Positions 48,573-59,362 of a stretch of 64,000 nucleotides of DNA are shown in pieces. The notes under the pieces are model-generated. The model worked only from the letters and a program-made list of their open reading frames with translations. It was not told where the DNA came from and searched no databases. How positions within the stretch are numbered: position 1 is the stretch's first letter; each line of letters opens with the position of its first letter. The translations under genes and the position numbers were made by a program. The DNA comes from Gordionus sp. m RMFG-2023 (taxonomy: Eukaryota > Nematomorpha > Gordioida > Chordodea > Parachordodidae), in contig NC_088776.1 of the NCBI RefSeq assembly GCF_954871325.1, positions 32,040,508 through 32,104,507 on the forward strand, in the 5' to 3' direction.

Positions 48573-48793
48573 TTGTGTAGTTAAACGACTAGATTTTAGT
48601 CAATTTTTAAAAATGGCTACAATAACTTAGCCAGAAAATATTATCCTAAGCCTCGATATCTCGTTAGATGTTGAACGAAACCTTTGTGCCATCTATGAGA
48701 AAAATCTTTAGACTTGTGAAATATTTATCTGGATAAAATTTTGATTTAGCCGTTTATAAAAATCGGTTCAAATAGAAACGTTTAACAACACTA
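48573..48793. mobile_element. Fold-back hAT-like MITE, copy B
   Basis: Ends TTGTGTAGTTAAACGACTA and (reverse complement of the right) TAGTGTTGTTAAACG. The inner blocks match copy D at 57931: GTGCCATCTATGAG, CTTTAGACTTGTGAAATA and GATTTAGCCGTTTATAAAAATCGG. Length is about 221 bp, equal to copy D. The 8-bp flanks no longer match, so this copy is older or its flanks have changed. Confidence 0.7.
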
Positions 48794-51049
48794 AGATAAA
48801 CAAATTTGTGCTTTGATAAGTAAGCGTTAGCACATCTCGGAAAAAGGGATAAAATAGCACTTAAAAAAATTAGTTGATACATATGGAAAAAAAAAATTTA
48901 GATTTTCAGTATGATATTGTTATTGGTAAAAAAAAATAACGGTAAAATTTTGTTCAAAAAATAATTATTTAGATTGATTGCGGTATTACATCCTTTCTTA
49001 AAACGAGATAAATAGTAAAATTATTCAACCCCCTTACATATTTTAGTGTATATTTTCAAAATTTTATAATATAAAATCTTTTTATATTTTCTATTTCCAA
49101 AAAAAAATATTTTTTAATTAGCTAAACTCTTTATAATATAATATTTTTTGGAATATAGTTAATTATTTTTCTTTAATCTGAAAAATGTGGCCTTTACATA
49201 TTTTAATTTGGTCACCATAGTTATAATATAATTTTTCTATGCAACAATATATATAATTATTTTATTTACCTGTTTTCTGAGATTTGAATTCCTTTATTTT
49301 TTATATATTATACAAAAAAATGTTGCATTTTTAGATATATTTTTACATCTAATTTATTACTATTTAATTTACAAATGTAAAAAAATTATTTTGACATTAA
49401 ATAAAAGAAAAAATAATATTATCGAGAAATCGGACAATAGATATAGTCAAAAAATAAATGTTTGCTTAAAAAAATGATAGCAATAATACATAATAATTTT
49501 AATTTTACTATAAATAGGAAACTATTGGAAGTTCAAATGTGATTAAATTAGGACTTTATTATAACATAACTTAAATCATTAATTATTTCTATTTAGCAAT
49601 CACCAGTCAGTAGTGAATCCATAATTGAGCACCCTTATTATATGGTAGATTGGTAAAATATAAACATTTCATAATTAAGGATTTATATTCGTTTTTTATA
49701 ACTTTTTATTTAAATTAATAGAAATCAAAATCTATCTACGAACAATATAATGATATGATTTTGACTATATTCAAGTTTACTCTCTTTTTCTCATGCCCCT
49801 TTATTCTCATTTCAAGAATGGGTAACACTATGTAAAACCAAATGAATTAAATGTTCGGGTAATCGAGTCGTTACTTACTTTTATAATGATAGCAACTAGT
49901 AATAACTAAAGATTTTACGTTTTATGAGTTTCATAATCATTCATAAAAGAAATAAATTTGAAAAATTTTTATATTTTTTGAACAAAATGTATAATAAATT
50001 ATATATAAAAAGAACGTACTCAAATAACAAAATATAAAAAGTAAAATAATAATTTATTTTTCCATCCATCCATCCTTCTTTTCTTTTCTTTTTTTTTTGA
50101 AAATCAATAAATAATTTGTATTTTTTATTATTATTACATATGGTTATGGTTGTAAAGTAGGGGAAATCATAATATATAATTTAAAGGGCTATTTTTACTT
50201 TTATTTATAAGTAACTATAATTTACGAAAAATTGACATGAAATTTAATCGAATAATATTAACTTCATATCTTAAAAAGCAAGTCCCGATATTCTAGTTAC
50301 ACATGAAAGTAGATCCTACTCCCTCTCCAGTTTATTATTATTATTTTATTTTAAATATGTATAATATCTGCGTCTCATCTTCTTAAACCTCTTTAAAACA
50401 GGAGCATTAGAGTAGGCGGGAGAATTGGAAGAGTTAATGAAAATTAACTCTTGAGTAAATACCTGGAATTTGTAGATATGTATAATTAAATAAGCTTCGA
50501 TTATAAAAAATTAATACCCTATTAAATAAAACTCCTATACAATTTAACATACATATTCAACTGTGAGAAGTAGATTTAATTGAAGTAAGTTAGCCAGCTG
50601 ATACATATTACAAAAAAACATTTACAAATTCAGTAGAAACCAAATTGTAGGAATACATCATTAAAAAGTAAATTGAAAGATCCTTAAACAAATCATTTTG
50701 AATTGAAATTCAGGCTAGAAGAAATAATATTTGTTTTAAAAAATTCCGTAAAATCATATTTATCATATTATGATAATTTGATAAAATATAAAAACTGTCA
50801 TACTCTAAAAACGGGATACCAGTTACCAAAAAAAGCAAATTATATCTTTAAATAATAATTTGTAATTTTTATTCGGGAAAAATTCTTTGGGTGCAAATGT
50901 AATAACTATGAATTTTCCGCCTATATTGTTTAAAATATTTAAATTTCCACTTGATATCCAAGGGAAGCGATAACGATTATTAAAAAATAATAATTAATTT
51001 ATAAAGAGTATTTTTTGTCTTAGCAATATTATTCGTAATTAACATCTTT
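48794..51049. other. AT-rich DNA with a short repeat shared with 53.2 kb
   Basis: Near 49890, GCAACTAGTAATAACTAAAG is followed by GATTTTACGTTTT. A close match, GCAACTAACAATAACTAAG then ATTTAACGTTTT, lies near 53260. This suggests a shared old repeat, but no ends are visible. Otherwise nothing. Confidence 0.4.
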
Positions 51050-51260
51050 TAGAAAGGAAGAGACATATACAGGTTTCAAGCTGTTTAACATCGCCTTTGT
51101 AAGACCGTGGCTAATTATTGAATTAATCGACCCATCTGCCTTAGCTATACATAAAATTAGGACCATGTCTCCCTTTAGAATTAATCCACTTTTTATATTT
51201 CATGTGTGGTTGAATGATGTCGTCAATTCGGTAGCATGTGAGCTTAATTAATCATTTAAA
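51050..51260. other. Island of balanced base composition, unidentified
   Basis: Both strands show open frames of about 45-65 codons (minus strand: LKGDMVLILCIAKADGSINS and onward). No family recognised. It directly follows the candidate exon at 51327-51495 on the minus strand, but I found no splice acceptor that keeps its frame. Confidence 0.3.
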
Positions 51261-51326
51261 TGAGCTTTATTAAAATTTTAAATTAATTTAATACTCTATA
51301 ATTCATATGCGTAGCAAAAGTTATAC

Positions 51327-51495
51327 CTTTCCAAAATTTGTCAATTTTCTTAAATATCATTTTATTTATTTTAAATGAAAAATAGCCAAAAGCTACAATA
51401 AGTATACTTAAGAGTAAGAACTTCCAATAAAATTTATGGATAAAATTCCACCTAATAGCGTCATTCACCAACTCAGAAAAATTATGGCTCTTCCA
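51327..51495 (-). CDS. Candidate exon with one transmembrane helix, DEG/ENaC-like N-terminus
   Basis: On the minus strand an acceptor-like TTTAACAG precedes a 169-nt open segment that ends at a good donor, GGAAAG followed by GTATAA. It encodes SHNFSELVNDAIRWNFIHKF, then the hydrophobic WKFLLLSILIVAFGYFSFKI, then NKMIFKKIDKFWK. A short F-x-E-L motif and RW...I before one helix preceded by aromatic residues, then a basic stretch, is the layout of the cytoplasmic start and first helix of degenerin/epithelial sodium channels. The typical HG dipeptide is not present and no following exon was found. It may equally be a chance ORF. Confidence 0.25.
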
Positions 51496-51499
51496 CTGT

Positions 51500-52008
51500 T
51501 AAATTTTAATATGTAGGATTTGTATTTGAATTGAAGATTATTAAAATTATCAAGTTAATCTTAATCTAATATGAAGGATTGGTATTTGAATTCAGCATTA
51601 AAATTATATCGTATTTTTTAATAAAAATCATAAATTTATGCAAAATTGAAATATTTTATTCAATAAATCAAAATTTTACATTTTTGCTTAATCAATCATA
51701 GTTTTAAAACTATTAAAGTCAGAGAACTTCGTTTTATTTTGTAGTTGGTAGATTGGGCTAAATTGGGCTAAGCATTATATATCATTTTTTTAGTTTTGCG
51801 ATTGTTCTTTTAATGCTAAAAAAACAAAATGCGAACTTTTATACCCAGGTTTCCCCTACATTTTATATTTTATATCTTAAATTATTATAATTATCAAGTT
51901 TTATAGTCCACTTTTAACTGAATAAACTTTTTGTAATTTTTCTGAATAAATTAATGCAAAAAATTATCTAAATCATAAGTGGTTTTTGTGTAGAATCAGA
52001 GTCGGGAA
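51500..52008. other. AT-rich DNA, no gene seen
   Basis: A 25-base segment near 51515 (ATGTAGGATTTGTATTTGAA) is nearly repeated near 51570 (ATGAAGGATTGGTATTTGAA), a local duplication. Nothing else. Confidence 0.4.
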
Positions 52009-52185
52009 TAATATTGTTAAACGGCTCAATTTGGCAGATTTCAAATTAAGATTTTTGCTAAAATAATATTACGCAAGCCTCGAGATTTTGTTCATAGATG
52101 TCCAATCTCTGCCATCTATGAGCAATTTTCTAGCTTGTGCATTATTTTTTGGCTATGATATTGGGCTAGCCGTTTTACAACGCTA
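52009..52185. mobile_element. Fold-back hAT-like MITE, copy C
   Basis: Left TAATATTGTTAAACGGCTCAA, right (reverse complement) TAGCGTTGTAAAACGGCTAG. Inner blocks shared with copy D: ATTACGCAAGCCTCGAGATTT, TGCCATCTATGAGCAA and AGCTTGTGCATTAT. Shorter than copies B and D because of internal loss. Flanking 8-mers do not match. Confidence 0.65.
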
Positions 52186-52371
52186 GTTGTAAATTTGGAT
52201 TTTTGGAAAGGGACAAATCTAAAAACCGGAACTAAAATCCAGCGGCCTTTTCAAAATTGAAAATGTAAATAATTTGTATATATATTTTTTTTTTTTCAAA
52301 ATGTTGGGTGATTCATTTTAGAGAATTTAATTATAGTTCAAATTTTTTAATTTTTTTTCCATTACTTATTA

Positions 52372-52695
52372 ACTAATATTGCTAAACGCTACTTATAAAA
52401 TTAGCAGGCTGTTGCTAACGCTATTTGACAAAAAAATTAGCACGTTATCGCTACCGCTATTTATTCAAAAAAGTATCGCGCTATTAGCTGCCATTTTAAA
52501 AGCAGCTTTGCTACTTTTAGTCTAATTTACATTTAAAAAATTTAATTTATTTTTATATATCTAATTTATGTATTAAAATTTCAAATTCAAAAATGTAAAA
52601 AATATTGATATAAAAATTACTAAAAATGTAAAATATATGCTTTATTTATTTTTTATTATATTTTAATAATAAAATTAGTTGGATATTATCAGGGT
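52372..52695 (-). mobile_element. Old hAT end related to the element at 26058-27642
   Basis: In reverse orientation this matches the right end of the 26058 element across about 140 bp: TGTTAAACGCTAC..., GCTAGCGCTATTTGTC-like and GTAGC-rich motifs in the same order, then a stretch matching the end of its transposase gene (TTTAATAATAAAAT...ATATTATC). Many substitutions show greater age. The left end and the rest of the gene are not found. Confidence 0.55.
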
Positions 52696-54884
52696 TTGAC
52701 AATAATGCGAATACTTATATTAATACAAAATAAATACAAATAATTTCTTATATTTGTATTTAGTATATATTTGAATATTAGAAAGTATTTAGTGTTTGTA
52801 TTTTAAATTCCAAAAATTAAAAAGTATTTGATTTTAGACGAATATTATAAATTAAATTATAAATGTAAATCCACATTTATTTATATAAATATTAAATTTG
52901 GAAAAAATTAACAACTTATCCATTATATCTAGTTTTATATTAAATGAGCATTACGAAGAAACCGAAAATATTTTTTTTTGAAGATGACATAGTAATAGCT
53001 TACATGGCAGGATTGACGGTCTCCAGTTTTAAAACAAAGTTCGCATTAATATATGAAAACCGACATATACCTAAATTCAAGGATAATTAACTAGCGTTTC
53101 GGGAAAACACTACAAAATCATGCACCCATTAGCTTTGACAAATGACAAACTATAAAGTCAAAAAATTGTTATTATAGCGATCTGTCCCTATTCTATTTGT
53201 CGCACAAAGAAATATTGCAAAACTAATATAGTCTGGTTTACATTATTGCAAGCAACTAACAATAACTAAGATTTAACGTTTTGGTCCATTATATGAATGC
53301 AATATTGAGTATAAGTGAACTTTTTTAACAGGCTACCACTCCCTATTTTAAAAATAGAGGGGGAGCATATAGTGAGAAATAACAAATTTGCAACATGTTT
53401 TTTACGCACTCTTAATTCAAAAGAAAATGAGTAATGGAGAAGACAAATATCTATTTGATTATTTTAGTTTTGAAAATTCTAAATGTTAATAATGTTCATT
53501 TATTTAATAATATTTAGTTATAAGTATTAAATTATTTAAAAGATGTATGCAAAAATATATATATTATAATGCTAAATACTTTTAAAATTAAAAAATGAAT
53601 TTTAATATAATTCTATTTTACTCATTTGCTTCGGTAGAAATTATTCATTTTAAAAATTTAATTAATAGGCTAAATAAGTAGAGATTAGATATTTTATTTG
53701 AAAAACTTATTATATTAAAGAATAATGAGCTATCATTTTACTAAATAATTATATAATATTTTTTTTTAAATTTTAAAGGAACTTGTTTGAAATTCTTTGT
53801 TTGCTTTATTCTATTAATTATTATGTTATAATATTAATTCGGTGTCTATAATATGATTCATTTTATTGTGCAATATAATTATGCTCAAATATTCTATGCT
53901 ATGTAAAACGGTGATATTAATGATATTGCATAAATAAATTCTGAGATATGCTAATACTTCAATAAATATATCATTTATAATCTTTGTATTACCTCAGTTA
54001 AAATATTGTTGAATTTTCTATATGTTGATTTATTTAAGTAATTATTAAAATTTTAGAGAATGGTTAAAAAAATTTTATTTAAGTCAAATAGATTCATAAT
54101 GGTATACTATAAAAATCGATTTGCTAATATTTGTATTTAAATACTTTTTTTGCAAATATTTTATATTTAAAATAATTGTGTCCCTAGAATTGGCTGTTAT
54201 ACAAATGTAAATGACATATGATAGATCTTATATTAAAGATTCTTTTAATTATCCAAATTTCTAGCCATCACTGTACGCCGTTTGTGCTGGAAAATAGCTT
54301 AATCATATTGATAAATTAAGAATTCTAAAGCAAATTGGTTGAACAGTGTTAATTATAAAATTGAGACAGCTAATTTTGATATTTGGTGTTGTAGGCTAAT
54401 TATTTAGTTTAAATTGAATTTGATTTATGGATTTAACCTCTTCTAGAACATAATTGTCGAAATATTTTCAATTTCTCGGAAATTAGGTATCAGCATTCAA
54501 TTTATATAGTATGTAATAGTTTAATGAAAATTTATTCATAGGTTATTTTAAGTTGAAGCTGCTTGATTTATTGGAAGATATTGTATTACATTATCTAGAT
54601 TTAAATCCTATATTATTTTTTTTTATTAAGTACAAAATATATTGCGAATTTGGGAAAAGGAAATTCCAGAATATCATTTTCTAGTGAAATTTAATTATTA
54701 CCATGTTTATCTCTATTGGCGGCTTTTAATTTTAAATTACTCGATAAATTAGATTTATAATGCAGATTTAGAAATTTAAATTTCAAAATTTAAAGTTAAA
54801 TATAAAGATTACAAATCATAAAATTAATTATGAAATTATAAATTTTAATATTTTATCTAGTATATCTTTATATAAAATTTTAAA
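52696..54884. other. AT-rich DNA, no gene seen
   Basis: Near 53260 lies the match to the repeat at 49890. No exon or bounded element otherwise. Confidence 0.4.
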
Positions 54885-54935
54885 ATAACAACTCTCTAAG
54901 TAGTAGCACACTACCGAGATCGCTATTTTTTTTAA
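54885..54935. repeat. Fragment of hAT subterminal repeat
   Basis: GTAGCACACTACCGAGATCGCTATT differs at about three positions from GTAGCGCGCTACCGCGATCGCTATT in the end of the 26058-27642 element (reverse complement). The true tip is missing. Confidence 0.45.
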
Positions 54936-55809
54936 TAAATCTCTCCAAAGCCAAAAAATGTAGATGCTAACTATAATATTTTTTCGAAAATATTAGTGCT
55001 TTATGATTATTAATTTATATTTTTTTAATAATCATTCCTACTTCTTATTGCATATATATTCCAATTTTTTTATTTTTTTATTGCATTCACAGAAGAAATA
55101 AATACGCTGCTAATTTATTCTATGAATTAATATAGATTTCAAACCTTCCTTAGCGTTATATTAATCTACCATTTAAAAATTTCTTCCCAATTTCATTTTT
55201 TGAGTCAAAAACATAGCTCGTTTAATTAAATCAATATTTTATTGGCCTAATAAATTTTTGAAACAAAATTTTTAAATAACACTCAAAATAATTCTAAAAA
55301 CATTTAATTCCCCTCTCTCCTCCTCCCGTAGCCAGTTCCTGCGTCCACTGATTGCGAATTTGTTTTATTACATTGTTTCCCTATTTTCCATTTAATTTGA
55401 ATGCATGGATCACGATTATATATTAGGTCACTAATGATCACCTTTGAAATTCTACCATAAAATTATTTGAAAACATATTAATTTTTACAAAATTATAAGA
55501 CACTGTTAAAAGATTTATACGTCTCTATATCTGTAAAATCATTCAATTTAGAAATGGTAATAAAAATCCGAGCTCACTTTCAAGTATCTTGTTCAAGTTT
55601 AAGGTTTCACTATTGGAATTCATTTAATTTTTAATAAATATCTGAATATTTACGTGACTTTTTTTAAAATTTGTGCTCAAATTTTAAATGTCTTTTACTT
55701 CTTTGTTTATGAATAGTTTTATAAAATTATATTCTTTGGTAAATGTGAAAGGGTTTGAAAATTAAATTAAATGCCCAAATATAGACGAAATTAGTAGGTA
55801 ACTAGCCTT
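54936..55809. other. AT-rich DNA, no gene seen
   Basis: Nothing supported. Confidence 0.45.
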
Positions 55810-55817
55810 TACAATCT

Positions 55818-55971
55818 CAAGGGGCTCAAAACAATAATTTTAATTACATTTTTGTTTAGATTTTTAAGATGACCCTAACATTTTCAATGACCTTTTTTTA
55901 GTTAATATTTTCCAAAAAAATATTAAATTTTCAGGGGACTCTTCAAATTTTTCAGATGGCTCGAGCCCCTG
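55818..55971. mobile_element. Short hAT MITE (154 bp) with CAGGGGCTCGAG ends
   Basis: Left tip CAAGGGGCTCAAAA, right tip (reverse complement) CAGGGGCTCGAG. Flanks TACAATCT and TGCATTCT match at 6 of 8, as expected for an aged 8-bp duplication. No coding capacity. Confidence 0.6.
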
Positions 55972-55979
55972 TGCATTCT

Positions 55980-56459
55980 CATAGTGAGGCTATGGAATTA
56001 TGCTGTTTATACTTAGAAAAGTAATAGTTCGGTCTGCTCTCAGTCAATTTCAAAACATAGGACTAACCCTAGATCGATTTAAAACGACTAAACTAAATTT
56101 AAAACTGTTATGTTCTACCTCCCCCCCCCCTCTTGTCCCGTATAACTTATTTCTTTAAGTTTTTCTCCACTTGTTTCTTTTGTTTTCCCATCGTCCTTTT
56201 TTTATATTGATATTATACCTTATTTTTATATTGTATTTGAAACTGGTTCTGACCAGTTTTAATAATGATTGTATCGCGATATTTTTTTTTCTTTGTTTGA
56301 TAAATTATAAAAGGTTGCAAAAATACCTTTATTTGGGGGGATTCTTTTTTTTTAAAATTATTTTACTGAATATTTTTTGTGTTAAATAAAATTCTTAAAG
56401 TTTTATTCTTTGGTAAATTGTGCTATTTTAACAATAAATTAAATTACTAAAATTACCCG
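55980..56459. other. Pyrimidine-rich sequence upstream of the 56460 exon
   Basis: C10 at 56121-56130, then a T/C-rich stretch to about 56220. An in-frame TAA lies ten bases before the 56460 ATG. Could include promoter or 5' UTR of that gene; no TATA or initiator is convincing. Confidence 0.3.
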
Positions 56460-56632
56460 ATGATGACTAAGTTAAAACTCAACGTCAACCTACCAGAAAA
56501 TCCCGGTCCCTCGAATTCTGCCGATCCCTCTCCCTATCCCCCGGTAGAACAGCCCGCGGTCATGGCCGCGAACTTATCAAAAACATATACCAAAAGACTG
56601 AGCCAGAGTATGCCGGATGAATATTTTAATAG
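56460..56632 (+). CDS. Candidate first coding exon of an unidentified gene (57 codons)
   Basis: A sharp GC-rich island in AT-rich DNA begins at ATGATG and stays open to TTTAATAG followed by the donor GTAATA at 56633. It encodes MMTKLKLNVNLPENPGPSNS, then ADPSPYPPVEQPAVMAANLS, then KTYTKRLSQSMPDEYFN, and ends in phase 2. The first 35 residues are Pro-rich and look disordered. An internal Met (GGTCATGG) has a stronger start context and could be used instead. An in-frame stop just upstream supports initiation here. I do not recognise the family. The next exon must lie to the right, possibly beyond the window. Confidence 0.5.
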
Positions 56633-57922
56633 GTAATAAATAGATATAAATCTAATATAAAACCCATTTCTTAATATATAATATACTCAAAATCAATGAT
56701 ATTATATTATAATACAAAACATGAATCTACTATATAATTAACATTTTCATTATAATGTTCTGAAAAAGAAGGAAAAAATGGGTTATCATTTCTTTATGCG
56801 AAAAATAAGTATTATAATAAGAATTCCATCAAAATATAAAATGATGGAAATAAATTAACTTTTTGATTGATTTTTATTCTTTTTAACTACTTTTCATTTG
56901 ATATTACACTTCATTAAACTATGCAAACATTTTTCAAAGTTATAATAAAAATCACAAAAAAAAATTAAAAGTCCTATACTTCAAATCTTTAAATATTTAT
57001 TAAAAAGAAGTTATAAGGGTATACATAAAATATAATATTATAAAACGATTATTTATAAGTGTACAATCTCAAGTTCTTTGAAGCATGGACAAAATTAAAT
57101 GAATTTATATTTCACATTACTGTTGTTTAAGTGTTAAAATAATATCTGTATAATTATTAAGGATAGTTAACCTAAATCTATACAGGACCGTGCTTAGACT
57201 TTTCGCGGCCAAGAGCTGGGAGGCCTATTTAAAATTCAGGGATCCTAGGTTTATATAAATATATATCATTTAAATATTCCATTTCTTTACATATCTTATA
57301 TTAAATTATATAACATTGTATAAAACATTTAGGAATCAAAATAATAAATAATTTTAAGAAAAACATACTTTTGAATATTATAATTTTTTACTTTACTTTT
57401 TTATTTGTAAAGGGTGAAAAGAAGTAACAATAACATTTTCTTTGGAAATTAGGAATAGGGCAACGTATTAATCCAGAGTTGTGCAAGACTTCAGGTAGGT
57501 CTTGACTGCGATTTCCTTCAATATTCGATGTCAATCAATATAATTATTATTCTAAATTATTAAATTTGTATATACATAATCATGATTTATCAATAAAATA
57601 AATATTTTATTACAAAATTTAGTCACTTAATATCGTAATTAAGGATGGATATTGAATTTATTACTATAGCAAATAATCTTTACGAAAATAAGAAATACAT
57701 GACTGGGGTATTTTTTCTCAGTACCAATTTAAACTTCAGCATTTCATCTTGTTTAATTATTTTTTATGGAAGGGTATATGAGTAATCTTTAAATAATGAA
57801 ATAGGGCCTAAAGAAATTTAGCTGATTAATATATTATATTTTTAAAATATTTTTTTCCTAAAATACTAATTTATCTATACATTATAAATATGAGTATTAA
57901 TCCAAATAAAAGTACACCTATA
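56633..57922. other. Probable intron after the 56460 exon
   Basis: AT-rich. At 57183, CAGGACCGTGCTTAGAC and a GCGGCC patch look like the left end of a hAT MITE, without a found right end. No further exon was seen. Confidence 0.4.
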
Positions 57923-57930
57923 TTATTAGG

Positions 57931-58151
57931 TAGTGTGGATAAACAACTCGTTTTGAGTCGATTTAAAAAACGGCTGACTCAATATTTCATCCAGAAAAAT
58001 ATTATGCAAGCCTGAAGAATTTGCTCATAGAAGGAACAAAGGTTTAGACATATATTATCAAAATCTCGAGGCTTAAGCAATATTTTTCTGGCTAAATATT
58101 GAGTTAGCCTTTTTGAAAAATCGGCTCAAAACGAGCCGTTTAACAACACTA
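57931..58151. mobile_element. Fold-back hAT-like MITE, copy D (best preserved, 221 bp)
   Basis: Flanked by TTATTAGG (57923-57930) and TTAGTAGG (58152-58159), an 8-bp duplication with one mismatch. The tips are TAGTGTGGATAAACAACTCG and TAGTGTTGTTAAACGGCTCG (right, reverse complement), and the similarity continues inward for about 100 bases on each side, so nearly the whole element is one imperfect palindrome. No coding sequence. The length, TAG tips and 8-bp duplication point to hAT transposition. Copies A, B and C share the interior. Confidence 0.85.
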
Positions 58152-58192
58152 TTAGTAGGTCTTAAGTAAATTCTATAACTATGAAAAAAAAA

Positions 58193-58312
58193 ATCCAGGG
58201 GTTTATTTTCCGGAGGTTTTTTTCTGGGGGTTTTTTTTGTTGGGGGTTTTCCCGAGGATATATTTTCCTGGGGGGTTTCCTTCCGGGGTTTTCCAAGGGT
58301 TTTTTTTCGGGA
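58193..58312 (-). repeat. Degenerate CCGGGGGTTTTTT array
   Basis: Several loosely repeated units such as CCGGAGGTTTTTTTCTGGGGG and CCGGGGTTTT. It is the reverse complement in character of the array at 3784-3897 and more decayed. Gly/Phe- and Lys/Pro-rich ORFs across it are artefacts. Confidence 0.7.
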
Positions 58313-58455
58313 TTCATAACATACTTTCCGACAATAAATACAAACTATTTTGCGTTTTTTTAACACAATAAAAACGTATACATTATTTGAAATAAAATGC
58401 AAAATAAAACCCTTCAATTTGTAAGCACCGTTTACTAAATTTATTATATTTACAT

Positions 58456-59362
58456 TAGGGCTGTAAACCTGAACCCTTCGAACTCTTAATATTTTACTGA
58501 ATAAAAACCCGAATAAATATTTTTTTAATATTAAATTATTATTTATTTTGAAAAATATATTAAATATAACTTATATTAATTATATTTAAATTAAATATAA
58601 AAAAAACATGTAAATTATATAAAACATAAACGTAATTTTTTTTATTTTCTTCCAATATAATAATATTTTTTGGTGAAAATTATTTTGTGTGGAATTCTTT
58701 TTATTATATTTTAGAGTATATATTCCATTTTATGTAAAAAATTTTAAATTTTACCAGCATATTTTGTAACTTTTTTTAAATAATAGATAAGGTTTTTAGG
58801 AATATTTATTTTGTTTGTTGGATTATTAAATGAAAATAATCACAAGGTAAAATAGCTTTATTAAATGCAAATTGCAATGCAATGTCAAAGTTAGGCATAA
58901 AAAATCGATATTTTAATTTTAACATCTCGATTCTGGAAGATATCATGATAATTCGCTTATATTCTAATTATAACGATAAACGATAAATTATTTTTATGGA
59001 AAGGCTAAATATAGTAAAATAAAATTTATAGAAAACTTTCTGTTATTTTTACTAAATTTTATAATACATTATTTTTCTGGATCACGAACCCTTAACCCGA
59101 ACCTGGTTTAGAGATATTTCACTGAACTAGAAACCAAACCTGAACCCATTTTTTAGAAGAATTACTACATGCTATGTTATTAAAATTTGTTGATTTTAAA
59201 AAATAAGTGAACTCTCTTACAATTATTATTTAAATAACTTTATTCTTTTTTAATATTAATCACTAATAATTAATTTAGTGAAATACTATAATATGAAGAA
59301 TTGTAAAAAGGTTATTTGAAAAAAATTTTCTAAAGTTTTTTTTTATAATTTGGCAGCCCTTA
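58456..59362. mobile_element. Probable hAT MITE (TAGGGCTG ends, 0.9 kb)
   Basis: Left TAGGGCTGTAAACCTGAACCC, right (reverse complement) TAAGGGCTGCCAAATT. Inside are repeats of the GAACCCTTCGAAC / CGAACCCTTAACCCGAACCTGG / AACCAAACCTGAACCC type at both ends of an AT-rich interior. The flanks (ATTTACAT and ATTACAAA) agree poorly, so the boundary is uncertain. Confidence 0.45.

Noticed and set aside
58073-58417. 114-residue Lys/Pro-rich ORF on the minus strand
   Set aside because: It runs through a fold-back MITE and a degenerate GC/T array; no conserved motif, so a chance ORF.
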